Source of the DNA: Sva-07 sp963698435
Lineage (GTDB): Bacteria; Actinomycetota; Acidimicrobiia; Acidimicrobiales; Ilumatobacteraceae
Direction of reading: 5' to 3'
Assembly: GCA_963698435.1 (NCBI GenBank)
Contig: CAVOQV010000017.1
Location: 1 to 64,000 of the forward strand
DNA length: 64,000 nt
Under the pieces are notes generated by a model. The model was given only the letters and a program-made list of their open reading frames with translations. It searched no databases and had not been told where the DNA came from. The position numbers and the translations under genes are program-made. Below, one piece after another: positions 1 through 7,744 of this stretch; position 1 is the stretch's first letter, and the number at the start of each line of letters is the position of its first letter.

Positions 1-2
1 AA

Positions 3-146
3 TCGACCGACATCATCGTCACCGCCATGCTCGCCCGCACCCAACACGGGATCGACCTCCGCCAGATGACACCGTTCGTGGGCGTGCTCACCGACGCCGA
101 ACGCCGCAAGGCGTTGCGATCCGTTCCACGCACCGACGCAGCATGA
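3..146 (+). CDS. hypothetical protein, 3' end only
   Basis: The last 47 codons of a gene that begins left of the window are open in this frame and end at a TGA. The visible tail is hydrophilic and contains the string TDAERRKALRSVPRTDAA. Its stop overlaps the start of the next reading frame as ATGA, which indicates translational coupling with the nucleotidyltransferase-like gene that follows. In such two-gene loci the upstream partner is usually a small regulator or antitoxin-like protein, but too little is visible here to name a family. Confidence 0.5.
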   Translation, partial: STDIIVTAMLARTQHGIDLRQMTPFVGVLTDAERRKALRSVPRTDAA

Positions 147-712
147 AACGATCCGATCTCGAACACCTCCTGCGGGCAGCCATGTGATCGACGCCGACCA
201 GATCATCGTCGTCGGGCTCCAAGCCATCCTCGCCACGATCCCCGAGCTCATGCTCCCACCAGAGGCGACGATGTCCGTCGAGGCTGACCTCATCCCACTC
301 GACGGAACCGAGGCTCTCGCGCCGACCAGATCGACGGTGCAATCGGTGAGGCTTCGATGTTCCACGAGACGTTTGGCGTCTACGCCCAAGGCGTGGGATA
401 TGAGACCATCACCGCACCCGACGGATGGCGCGATCGACTCATCGAGTACTCGAACGAGAACACCGATGGCGTCACCGGACTCTGCCTGGAGATCAACGAC
501 CTCTGGCTCACCAAACTCGCAGCCGGCCGACCGAAGGACTTCGAGTTCTGCAGGGCGCTCGTCCGAGCAAAGCTCATCACCGCCGACATCGTCCGCCCCC
601 GGGCTTCGACGATCGACCCGAGGATCGACGCAGGCGAACTCGCAACGCGAGTCGAACGGCTCCTCGGCGAACTGAGCACAACGAGACTCGTGGCGCGAGG
701 CGAGGATGCCGC
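143..712 (+). pseudogene. frameshifted AbiEii/DUF6036-type nucleotidyltransferase
   Basis: Three reading-frame segments together give one recognisable protein. Frame one starts MKRSDLEHLLRAA at 143 and hits a stop near 185. Frame two resumes with DADQIIVVGLQAILATIPE and runs to about 321. Frame three continues with ADQIDGAIGE and FHETFGVYAQGV to about 700. This order (VVG-x-QAIL, an acidic EADL motif, FHETFG, then DLWLTKLAAGRPKDFEF) matches the DUF6036/AbiEii-like nucleotidyltransferases, known as toxin or abortive-infection components. Two indels, near 181 and 321, break the gene and no clean stop follows. It overlaps the upstream gene by ATGA and lies inside the island that ends at the tRNA fragment. 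The family assignment rests on remembered motifs; decay is read directly from the sequence. Confidence 0.7.
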
Positions 713-893
713 CCGACATCCCGACCGGCCCGCGCCGACGATCACGACATCGACGTCCACGTCGGAGTTCTTGGTCATCACGAGGCCTCAGCCCATCGGT
801 TCACTCGGGGTCATCGCCGGCCTCGGGCGCCGTGGTCGGGGGGACTGTAGAGAGGCCCAGGACCGACCTCCCCGCCAGCCGGAGGCGCCGCGC

Positions 894-926
894 ATAACGT
901 TTGCCGTTAATGACGGCAAGCGTTAT
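894..926. promoter_or_regulatory. 33-bp palindrome upstream of higB, candidate HigA operator
   Basis: The arms are ATAACGTTTGCCGT (894-907) and ACGGCAAGCGTTAT (913-926), complementary at 13 of 14 positions around a 5-bp centre. The palindrome ends one base before the higB ATG at 928, so a bound repressor would block transcription or initiation directly. HigBA operons are normally autoregulated by HigA on palindromes of this kind. Confidence 0.7.
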
Positions 927-927
927 T

Positions 928-1218
928 ATGAGTCGCGTGCTGCAGTCGTTCCCAGACAAGGACACCGAACGGGTGTGGCAACGACAACGATCCAAACGCC
1001 TCGACCCCACGACCCAACGCGCCGCCCTGCGCAAGCTGCTCATCCTCGACGCGGCCGACCAGATCGGCGACCTACGCATCCCGCCCGGCAACCGCCTCGA
1101 GAAGCTCAAGGGCGACCGCGCCAACACCTACAGCATCCGCATCAACGATCAATGGCGCATCTGCTTCCGGTGGACGAACGCTGGACCCGAAGACGTCGAG
1201 ATCGTCGACTACCACTGA
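928..1218 (+). CDS. higB: HigB-type mRNA interferase toxin
   Basis: A 96-residue basic protein of the RelE/HigB superfamily. Family hallmarks visible are the N-terminal FPDKDTERVWQRQRS, the KLLILDAADQIGDLRIPPGNRLE segment in the middle, and the C-terminal SIRINDQWRICFRW strand followed by VEIVDYH. HigB toxins cleave ribosome-bound mRNA and are neutralised by HigA. The start at 928 is chosen because homologues begin just before QSF and because translation from 901 would run through the operator palindrome. The toxin precedes the antitoxin, the typical HigBA order, with an 11-bp gap to higA. The pair sits close to the attachment site of the element and may stabilise it. Confidence 0.9.
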   Translation: MSRVLQSFPDKDTERVWQRQRSKRLDPTTQRAALRKLLILDAADQIGDLRIPPGNRLEKLKGDRANTYSIRINDQWRICFRWTNAGPEDVEIVDYH

Positions 1219-1229
1219 ACGGAGACGAC

Positions 1230-1529
1230 ATGACAACACCCACCATGGAGCCGATCCACCCCGGCGAGATCCTGATGCTCGACTACCTCGAACCGCTCGG
1301 CATCACCCAGCACCGCGTCGCCGTCGCGATCGGTGTGCCACCGCGCCGGATCAACGAGATCGTGCACGGCAAACGCGGCATCACCGCCGACACCGCGCTG
1401 CGTCTCGCCCGGTACTTCGGTACCAGCGAACGGTTCTGGCTCAACCTCCAGAGCCGCTACGAACTCGAAGTCGAACGCGACCGACTCGCCGGCACGCTCG
1501 ACCAGATCGAACCACTCGCGACCGCGTAG
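1230..1529 (+). CDS. higA: HigA-type antitoxin with HTH_XRE domain
   Basis: A 99-residue protein with the HigA signature PIHPGEIL near the N terminus, then a helix-turn-helix (ITQHRVAVAIGVPPRRINEI) and the family tail GKRGITADTALRLARYFGTSERFWLNLQ. It should bind and neutralise HigB and repress the operon through the palindrome at 894-926. An AACGGAGACGAC stretch just upstream of the ATG gives a ribosome binding site. The length is usual for the family. It is the last gene before the element boundary. Confidence 0.93.
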   Translation: MTTPTMEPIHPGEILMLDYLEPLGITQHRVAVAIGVPPRRINEIVHGKRGITADTALRLARYFGTSERFWLNLQSRYELEVERDRLAGTLDQIEPLATA

Positions 1530-1545
1530 ATCCCGCCGCTCGGGT

Positions 1546-1586
1546 CGTGCCTCAGCCGTGCCTCACGCAGCGGTCAACAGCGGTCA
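1546..1586 (+). repeat. two pairs of 9-bp direct repeats beside the attachment site
   Basis: CGTGCCTCA occurs at 1546-1554 and 1557-1565 (11-bp period). CAGCGGTCA occurs at 1568-1576 and 1578-1586 (10-bp period). Repeats spaced about one helical turn and lying about 100 bp from an attachment core resemble arm-type sites of tyrosine integrases. That function is inferred from position; no integrase gene is visible in the window. Confidence 0.4.
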
Positions 1587-1675
1587 CCACCGGCTACCGT
1601 CAGCGCAGCGCCCACAGCGCGAATCACCAGCTCAACGCACGTTTCCCCAGGTCACAGCCCTATCGGCCGGTCGAG

Positions 1676-1729
1676 GAACTTCCGTTTCCCAAGCTGAGAA
1701 CGCGGGTTCGATTCCCGTCATCCGCTCCA
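1676..1729 (+). other. 3' fragment of tRNA-Gly(CCC), probable attR of an integrated element
   Basis: The sequence matches the 3' two thirds of a glycine tRNA. It has the end of the D stem, an anticodon loop TTCCCAA, a four-base variable loop, the T arm GCGGG-TTCGATT-CCCGT, the acceptor strand CATCCGC, discriminator T and CCA ending at 1729. The 5' acceptor strand (expected GCGGATG) and the D loop are absent upstream, so this is not a complete tRNA. The anticodon stem also has one mismatch. Elements that integrate into tRNA genes leave just such a 3' copy at the far end, which places the element to the left, with the intact tRNA outside the window. Confidence 0.72.
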
Positions 1730-1740
1730 TTGAAAAACTG

Positions 1741-1953
1741 ACGATCGGGCCGGTGACGCGCCGGTGGGCGGTGACTGACAGGGCCGAGCGGGAGTGTTCA
1801 TCGAGCCAGGTGAGGATCTCGGTGTCGGTGGATCGTGGAGGTTGCGACCGATACGCCGTGGTGGTGTTGGAGATGCCAACGGATCGTGGCGGGCCCAGCG
1901 TCGACCGCCACCTCCCGGACCGGACGTTTCTCCACGACGACAGCAGTGATCAC
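1741..1953 (-). mobile_element. IS481-family transposase remnant
   Basis: On the minus strand, VVTAVVVEKRPVREVAVDAG and WHLQHHHGVSVATSTIHR resemble the N-terminal HTH part of IS481 transposases. A shifted frame then gives TDTEILTWLDEHSRSALSV and TAHRRVTGPIV, the start of the DDE integrase core around its first Asp. The stretch between these motifs has been deleted, and nothing follows GPIV because the tRNA fragment begins there. It is a decayed, non-functional copy. No terminal inverted repeats were recognised. Its abrupt end at the attachment site suggests that integration or recombination cut it. Confidence 0.65.
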
Positions 1954-2097
1954 CAACCTGGCTTTGGACACCCGCCCACATGAGCGAACCGTCCTCCATC
2001 AATTGCGACATACCCGCGTCCGGGATGTCCTCGAACCACACACCGTCATCCGCTCTCTGTCAACCGCTCGCTCAACCGGTGCGGGCACCAGCGTTCG

Positions 2098-3387
2098 TCA
2101 GGCTCCGGTGTCCGGCGCCGGCTGTTCGAACGTGATCGTGACGTGGGTGCCGACACCGACCGTGCTGTCGAGCTCGAGTCCGCCACCCATCGCCTCCGTC
2201 AGGCGCTTGGCCAGGACGAGTCCCAGTCCTGCACCACCTTCCCTGCCGGCGTCGGCCCCGAGGCGGTCGAATGGTACGAAGAGCCGGGCGAGGAGTTCGT
2301 CCGGGATGCCGGGACCCTGATCGATCACGTGGATTCGTGTCACGCGAGAGCCATGTCGGAGGGCGGTCTCGGTTCGGATCGTGACGACGGTGTCCGAGGT
2401 CGAGAATCGGAGCGCATTCGACACGAGGTTCAGCAGGACCTGTTGCAGCCGGCGTCGGTCCGCGACGACCTCGACAGGCCGGCCCACGAACTCCACGGTG
2501 ATGTCACGTGCAGCCGCCAGTGGCTGGGTGAGCGCCACCGTCGCAGCGGCGACCGCGGCAGCGTCGACCGGCTCGAGGGCGATCGGCATCGCACCGGCTT
2601 CAACCCTCGCCAGATCGAGGACGTCGTCGACGATGGAGAGGATGTGAGCGGACGCATGCGAGATGCCGTCGAGCGCCTGCCGGCGGCGGTCGGGCGACAA
2701 GTCGAGCGTCTTCAGGCTTTCGGTGAAGCCGGTGATCGACTGCAAGGGGGTGCGGAGTTCGTGGCTGATCGACGTGACGAACTGCGACTTCGCATGGTTC
2801 GCCCGCTCGGCTGACTGGCGCGCCAGCTCGGCGACGTGGCGCGCCTCGCGCTCGTTCGCCGCTCCATCGTGGGCGACGGCGATCGAGGCGAGGTGTGTGA
2901 AGCGGCGGACGAGTTCGCGTTCGCGGTCGTCTGGCTCGTGCGGTTGACGGTCGTAGACGGCGAACGTCCCGACGATCTTCGACTGCGACCGGATCGGGCT
3001 CGACCAGCATGCGCCGATGTCGTGTTCGGCAGCCAGCTCTCGGAACGGCTCCCAACGAGGATCGGATGACACGTTCGCGGCTACGACCTGCGTGCCGAGG
3101 TAGACCGCAGTGCCGCAGGAGCCGGCGAGTGGTCCCGGCTCCAGTCCGTCGATCGCGTGGGAGTACGCGCGCGGCAGCGTGGGTGCAGCACCGTGGCGGA
3201 GCACGCCGTCATCGTCGAGGAGCAGCACCGAGCACCGACTGCCCGGAATCAGCTCCTCGAGTGCAACGACGATGCCCTCGAGCACCTCGCTGAGCGGGGC
3301 GCCAGTCGCGAGCTGCTCCATCACCGACGTCTGCCTATCGAGCACGGCGGTTGCCTCGTCGCCGGAGAGCACCGTCAGCCCTCCCAT
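2098..3387 (-). CDS. GAF-domain sensor histidine kinase
   Basis: A 429-residue soluble kinase. A GAF domain covers about residues 20-172, with no transmembrane segment. A HisKA domain follows with the H box SISHELRTPLQS (His209). The HATPase domain has an N box (LVSNALRFS), a G1 box (DQGPGIP) and a G2 box (GGAGLGLVLAKRL). It should autophosphorylate and pass phosphate to the response regulator encoded just upstream, with which it overlaps by 13 bp. The start at 3387 is preferred to the more distal in-frame 3516 because the extra N terminus would only re-read the regulator gene. The GAF ligand cannot be predicted. Confidence 0.88.
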   Translation of the reverse strand: MGGLTVLSGDEATAVLDRQTSVMEQLATGAPLSEVLEGIVVALEELIPGSRCSVLLLDDDGVLRHGAAPTLPRAYSHAIDGLEPGPLAGSCGTAVYLGTQVVAANVSSDPRWEPFRELAAEHDIGACWSSPIRSQSKIVGTFAVYDRQPHEPDDRERELVRRFTHLASIAVAHDGAANEREARHVAELARQSAERANHAKSQFVTSISHELRTPLQSITGFTESLKTLDLSPDRRRQALDGISHASAHILSIVDDVLDLARVEAGAMPIALEPVDAAAVAAATVALTQPLAAARDITVEFVGRPVEVVADRRRLQQVLLNLVSNALRFSTSDTVVTIRTETALRHGSRVTRIHVIDQGPGIPDELLARLFVPFDRLGADAGREGGAGLGLVLAKRLTEAMGGGLELDSTVGVGTHVTITFEQPAPDTGA

Positions 3388-4101
3388 CGATACCCCACGG
3401 CTCGAACGGTCGTCAGACGCTTCGGTCGACCAGGGTCGTCCTCCATCTTCTGGCGAAGGCGGTAGACGTGCTCGGTCACGGTGGCGGGAGTCTGCCATCC
3501 CTCGCCGCTCGACCACACCGCTGCGAGCAACTCGTCACGTGTGCACGCACGACGTGGGTGGTCGACGAAGTAGGCGAGCAACTCGAACTCCTTCGCGGCA
3601 AGAGTGACCGGTTCGCCGTCGACCCAGACCTCGCGTGACTCGACGTCGACTTCCACACCGACACCCCGGGGTACGAACCGGTCCACGGAACCGCCGCCAT
3701 GGGCGCCACATCGCCTCAGGACCGATCGCGCTCGTGCGGCGAGCTCGCCGGGCGAGAAGGGCTTGACGAGGTAATCGTCTGCGCCGAGATCGAGACCGAC
3801 GATGCGGTCGGTCTCACCGTCGCGGCCCGACAGCACGATGATCGGCAGCCGGAAGGTGCCGCTGCGCTGCTCTCGCTCGCGCACCCGACGGAGGATGTCG
3901 AGACCCCCGATGCCAGGCAGCGACAGGTCGAGCACGACGAGCGACGGCGGTGAGGACTCGATCTGTTCGATCGCGCTCGACGCCGTCCTGCACGGACTCG
4001 ACCGAGAAGCCGTCGGCCTCGAGGGCCCACGTGACGCTCGTGCGAACACCCTCGTCGTCGTCGACGACGAGGATTCGCCGCCGGTCTTCGTGTCGGCTCA
4101 C
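3375..4101 (-). pseudogene. OmpR-type response regulator gene with one frameshift
   Basis: The protein is split between two frames. From a GTG at 4101 one frame reads RRILVVDDDEGVRTSVTWAL and EADGFSVESVQDG, the first beta strand and acidic pocket of a receiver domain. After about 3978 the sequence continues in another frame with SAIEQIESSPPSLVVLDLSL (phospho-acceptor Asp), VLSGR, LGADDYLVKPFSPGEL and an OmpR winged helix ending YRLRQKMEDDP and VRAVGYRWEG. One inserted base explains the break. All catalytic and DNA-binding parts are otherwise intact, so a consensus error is as likely as true inactivation. It forms a two-component system with the overlapping GAF kinase. Confidence 0.82.
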
Positions 4102-4293
4102 ACCCACGCTCAGACCGTATCCGGACGGCGGGCACCGGATCCGAAGCGATCGACGGCGCGCCCGCCGTTGAGGAACTGTTGAGATCGAGTTGTTCGATCC
4201 ACGAACTCCGATCCGTACGGTCGACGGTGCGGACCCGAGGGTGCGCATTCACGCCGAGTCATGGGGGCTCGGGAACGAACGAGGGGATTTCAC

Positions 4294-5293
4294 ATGTCCG
4301 ACATGAAGCTCGCGCTCTACCTGCCGAACTTCCGAGATCACGTCACGATCAAGGAACTCGAAGACCTGACCGAACTCGCGGAAGAACTCGAGTTCGACTC
4401 GATCTGGACGCTCGACCGCATCATCGTCCCGGAGGCGTCGGACCGGGGCGAGCTCCAGTACCCGTTCGGCATGATGAAGGAGTTCCCACTGCAGATGCCC
4501 GTGAAATCACGCGGCAAGTGGTTCCAGGGCTGGCCACTCATCCCGTGGCTCGCCGCGAAGACCTCGAAGTGCCGGATCGGGATGAGCATCACCGACACCC
4601 CGTACCGGTCGCCCGGCGTGTTCGCCGCCGAGATCGCCACGATCGACCACCTGTCGGGAGGCCGCGTCAACGTCGGCCTCGGCGCCGGCTGGATGCCCGA
4701 GGAGTTCGACGCCGCAAGCGCCACCGACATCTTCCCGAAGCGTCACAAGCACGTGCGTGAGACGATCGAGATCTGCCAGGGCATCTGGACGAACGAGATC
4801 TTCGAGTACCACGGCGAGTTCGCCGACTTCGGCCCGAGCGGGTTCGGGTGGGAACCCCTGCAGAAGCCACATCCGCCGATCTTCATGAGCGGACTGGTCA
4901 ACCCCGAGATCTCCGCGAAGAAGGTCGCCAAGTACGACCTCGCCGGGTGGATCGGCATTCAGGACACACCAGAGGAGCTGCGGTGTGTGGCTGCAGGCGA
5001 TCGGCGAGGAACTCGACAAGCTCGGCGCCAAGTCGGTCGACGAACTCGAGGTGTCCAGCATGTGCTGGTTCGCGATCACCGACGAGCCGACCGACCAGAC
5101 CCGCAACGGCAAGCTGACCAACCTGCTGGTCGGCACCCAGGAACAGGTCACGAGCAACCTGATCGAACTCAAGCAGGCCGGCATGACCATGCCGTTGATC
5201 TGGCCGCCGTTCGCCGACGTACCGACCTCGAAGACGCTGGAGGACCTTCGGATTCTCAACGACGAGATCCTTCCGGCGGTCAACGCCGCGTAG
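4294..5293 (+). pseudogene. LLM-class flavin (F420-type) oxidoreductase, frameshifted
   Basis: A luciferase-like TIM-barrel oxidoreductase of about 332 residues. It starts MSDMKLALYLPNF, preceded by a GAGGGGA ribosome binding site. Family motifs visible include FDSIWTLDRI, RIGMSITDTPYRSPGVFAAE, TIDHLSGGRVNVGLGAGW and HKHVRETIEICQGIW. After TPEEL near 4983 the frame shifts by one base and resumes with VWLQAIGEELDKLGAKS, ending at a TAG at 5291-5293. Such enzymes use F420 or FMN to oxidise or reduce small substrates. It lies upstream of a PPOX F420 protein and an acyl-CoA ligase, with a 9-bp gap to the former. The single indel may be a sequencing artefact. Confidence 0.8.
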
Positions 5294-5302
5294 GTTCCTG
5301 CG

Positions 5303-5737
5303 ATGCGGCTCTCCGAGGACCAGGCGCTCGAGCTGCTGCGGGCGAACAGCCACGGCTTCATGGCCACGCAGCATCCCGAGCGCGGCATCGATGTCGGCCC
5401 GACCGTGTACGCCGTCGTCGGTGAACAGCTCGGTTCTCCGATCGACCTCGTGAAGCCCAAGTCGTCGACGCGGCTTCAACGCGAGCGCAATCTCGAACAC
5501 GAGCCTCGCGCCACGTTGGCCATCGAACGATGGGATCGCGACGACTGGTCCAAACTGTGGTGGGTCCGTGCCCGGCTTCGCTGGTTGGGGCACGGCCCAC
5601 ACGATCAGACGGAGCCGCTCGCCGATCGATTGTCCGAGCTCTTCGTCCAGTACCGGGACAAGCCCTTCGCATCGGTGCACGTCTTCGACATCGAGAGCGT
5701 CACCGGTTGGGCCGCAAGCGAACTCGTGGAGGTCTGA
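5303..5737 (+). CDS. PPOX-class F420-dependent protein (Rv0121-like)
   Basis: A 144-residue split-barrel flavin/deazaflavin binding protein. The start MRLSEDQALELLRANSHGF, then GFMATQHPERGIDVGPTVYA, a central LVKPKSSTRLQRERNLEHEP and a WWVRARLRW strand fit the small PPOX family whose members bind F420 or FMN. It probably reduces a small substrate or supplies reduced cofactor. It lies between the LLM oxidoreductase and the acyl-CoA ligase. Its TGA is separated by a single base from the ligase ATG, so all three genes are likely cotranscribed. The cofactor is inferred from the family. Confidence 0.83.
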   Translation: MRLSEDQALELLRANSHGFMATQHPERGIDVGPTVYAVVGEQLGSPIDLVKPKSSTRLQRERNLEHEPRATLAIERWDRDDWSKLWWVRARLRWLGHGPHDQTEPLADRLSELFVQYRDKPFASVHVFDIESVTGWAASELVEV

Positions 5738-5738
5738 G

Positions 5739-7273
5739 ATGAACCTGGCCGTGTGGGTCGCACGGAACGGCCGCCGCTGGCCGGAGCGCCCGGCGCTCGC
5801 CGTGGGTGACCACGTCCATGCCGACTGGGCGACGTTCGCCGCACGCGTCGCTGCAGTTGCCGGCGGCCTCCGGGTCCGCCACAGATTGGAGCCGGAGACC
5901 GCGTCGCCATCGTGATGCGGAATCGCCCGGAGTACCTCGAAGCGCTCTTCGCGATCTGGCACGCCGGCATGGTCGCCGTGCCGGTGAACGCCCGACTGCA
6001 TCGTGACGAAATCGCCCACATCGCGCAGCACAGCGGGGCGCGGCTGATGATCGTCGACGACGAACACGTCGCCGAGACGGACCCGATCGTCGATGCCACC
6101 GACACACTCGATGCTCTCGTGGTCGCTCCAGGGTCGAGCTGGAATGCACTCGTGCACTCGGACCCGATCCCACTCGTCGACCGTGCGCCGACCGATGCGG
6201 CGTGGCTGTTCTACACGAGCGGGACGACCGGCCGCCCGAAGGGCGCGACACTCTCGCATCGCAACCTGCTGATGATGTCGCTCAGCTACTTCGCCGACAT
6301 CGACCCCATCGAACCCGACGACACCGTGCTGCTCGCCGCGCCGATCTCGCACGGCGCCGGCCTGTATGGCTTGCCGCACGTGGCCCGCGGTGCGGTCAGC
6401 GTGATTCCGGCGTCGGGCGGTGTCGACGGCGACGAGATCGCGGCGCTGCTCCGACAGTGGTCGGGGGTCTCGTTCTTCGCCGCACCGACGATGGTCAAGC
6501 GGCTCACCACCGACCCCGCCATCCGCGGCGCCGACCTCTCCGGCCTGAAGACGATCATCTATGGCGGTGCGCCGATGTATCTGTCGGACCTGACGGATGC
6601 GCTCGAGGTGTTCGGCCCGCGGCTCGCGCAGATCTACGGGCAAGGCGAGACGCCGATGACCATCACCGCGTTGTCGAAGGCCGACCACGCCGACCGGAAT
6701 CACCCCCGTTGGAGCGAACGCGTCCAGAGCGTCGGCGTGGCCCGAACCGATGTCGAGGTGCGGGTGGTCGACGAGGACGGCACCGCCCTGCCCGCCGGCG
6801 AGGTCGGCGAGATCGTCGTGCGCGGCGACGTCGTGATGTCGGGCTACTGGGAGCAGCCCGATGCAACCACCGATGCGATTCGCGACGGGTGGCTGCACAC
6901 CGGCGACATCGGCAGTTTCGACGCCGACGGCTACCTCACCCTGCGCGACCGGTCCAAGGACCTCATCATCAGCGGAGGGATGAACATCTACCCGCGCGAG
7001 GTGGAAGAAGCCCTACTTCGCCACGACGCCGTCACCGCCGTCGCGGTCGTCGGTCGCCCCGATCCGGAATGGGGCGAAGCAGTGGTCGCCTTCGTCGTCG
7101 CGAACGACGATGCGAGCGCTCCATCGGTCGAGGAACTCGACGAGCTGTGCCTGGGACAGATCGCCCGCTACAAGCGACCAAAGGACTACCGCTTCGTCAC
7201 GAACCTGCCGACCAACAACTACGGGAAGGTGCTCAAGCGCGAGCTTCGCGAGCAACTCGCCCAAGAGGTGTGA
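5739..7273 (+). pseudogene. AMP-forming acyl-CoA ligase, single frameshift near the N terminus
   Basis: An ANL-superfamily ligase of about 510 residues. The first 50 codons read MNLAVWVARNGRRWPERPAL and end in the wrong frame near 5890. The second frame picks up at GDRVAIVMRNRPEYLEAL and is complete to 7273. Diagnostic motifs are intact: the P-loop-like YTSGTTGRPKG, YGQGETPMTI, GWLHTGDIG, SGGMNIYPREVEE and the C-terminal catalytic lysine region NNYGKVLKRELR. The family adenylates a carboxylate and then forms its CoA thioester, the entry step of CoA-dependent degradation. One missing G in a TTGGA run would account for the break, so it may be functional. Confidence 0.85.
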
Positions 7274-7313
7274 CGCGATCGTGGCGCGCGACCACGATCT
7301 CAGAGCGCGAGCG

Positions 7314-7469
7314 TCACCAGCAGGAAGGCGTCGAGTTCGACTCGCCGCAATTGGCGCAGCCTCCCCATGCCTCTCGCACGGCAGCCCACTGATCCGCGGA
7401 GAGGTCGTGCTCGACGCGGTCCATGCGCCGCTTCGCGGCCCTCGCCCGGCGCGTCAGACTCGAGGCCAC
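7314..7469 (-). CDS. possible truncated HNH/zinc-ribbon-like small protein
   Basis: A GTG-initiated 51-codon frame has an Arg-rich start (SSLTRRARAAKRRMDRVEHD) followed by LSADQWAAVREAWGGCANCG. A helix plus a W-G-G-C-x-x-C knuckle is how a group of actinobacterial HNH-like proteins begins. The expected second half (second Cys pair, His) is missing because the frame stops 8 residues later, so the gene is either a remnant or frameshifted. Alternative readings of the region gave nothing better. The call rests on one motif. Confidence 0.3.
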   Translation of the reverse strand: MASSLTRRARAAKRRMDRVEHDLSADQWAAVREAWGGCANCGESNSTPSCW

Positions 7470-7528
7470 GAACCCAGGCTAGGTGCTCGGCGAACGGCGT
7501 AGGGTGGACGCCGAGGGAGCTGACCGAC

Positions 7529-7693
7529 ATGGAGAAATCCGGCGTGGAGTACTCCGACCCCGAGCCGTCGAAGCGGTCATGGTGGCGCAGGTTCTGGGAG
7601 TGGACGCCCGCGCGATATCGCTCCCGAAGCGACGGGTTGTCCCCGCACTCGCAAGGCGAGGCCACCAGGTTCTGGCTTCGCGGTGGTCGCTGA
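7529..7693 (+). CDS. possible 54-residue basic protein of unknown function
   Basis: An ATG-started frame encodes MEKSGVEYSDPEPSKRSWWR and then a Trp/Arg-rich tail. A GAGGGAGC stretch 9 bases upstream could serve as a ribosome binding site. There is no recognisable domain. It lies in a 470-bp stretch between the acyl-CoA ligase and the LLM monooxygenase that otherwise holds only the minus-strand CxxC fragment. Reading-frame length alone is weak evidence in such GC-rich DNA. Confidence 0.3.
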   Translation: MEKSGVEYSDPEPSKRSWWRRFWEWTPARYRSRSDGLSPHSQGEATRFWLRGGR

Positions 7694-7744
7694 CCGTGTT
7701 CGGCCGGGCAGCCTCGCCGCGGTCGTACATGGAATGATCGAGCC

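Noticed and set aside
713..893. A gene between the nucleotidyltransferase remnant and higB
   Set aside because: No frame shows conserved motifs or a sensible start; the region appears to be decayed sequence.
1676..1729. A complete tRNA gene
   Set aside because: The 5' acceptor strand and D loop are absent and the anticodon stem has a mismatch, so it is reported only as a fragment.
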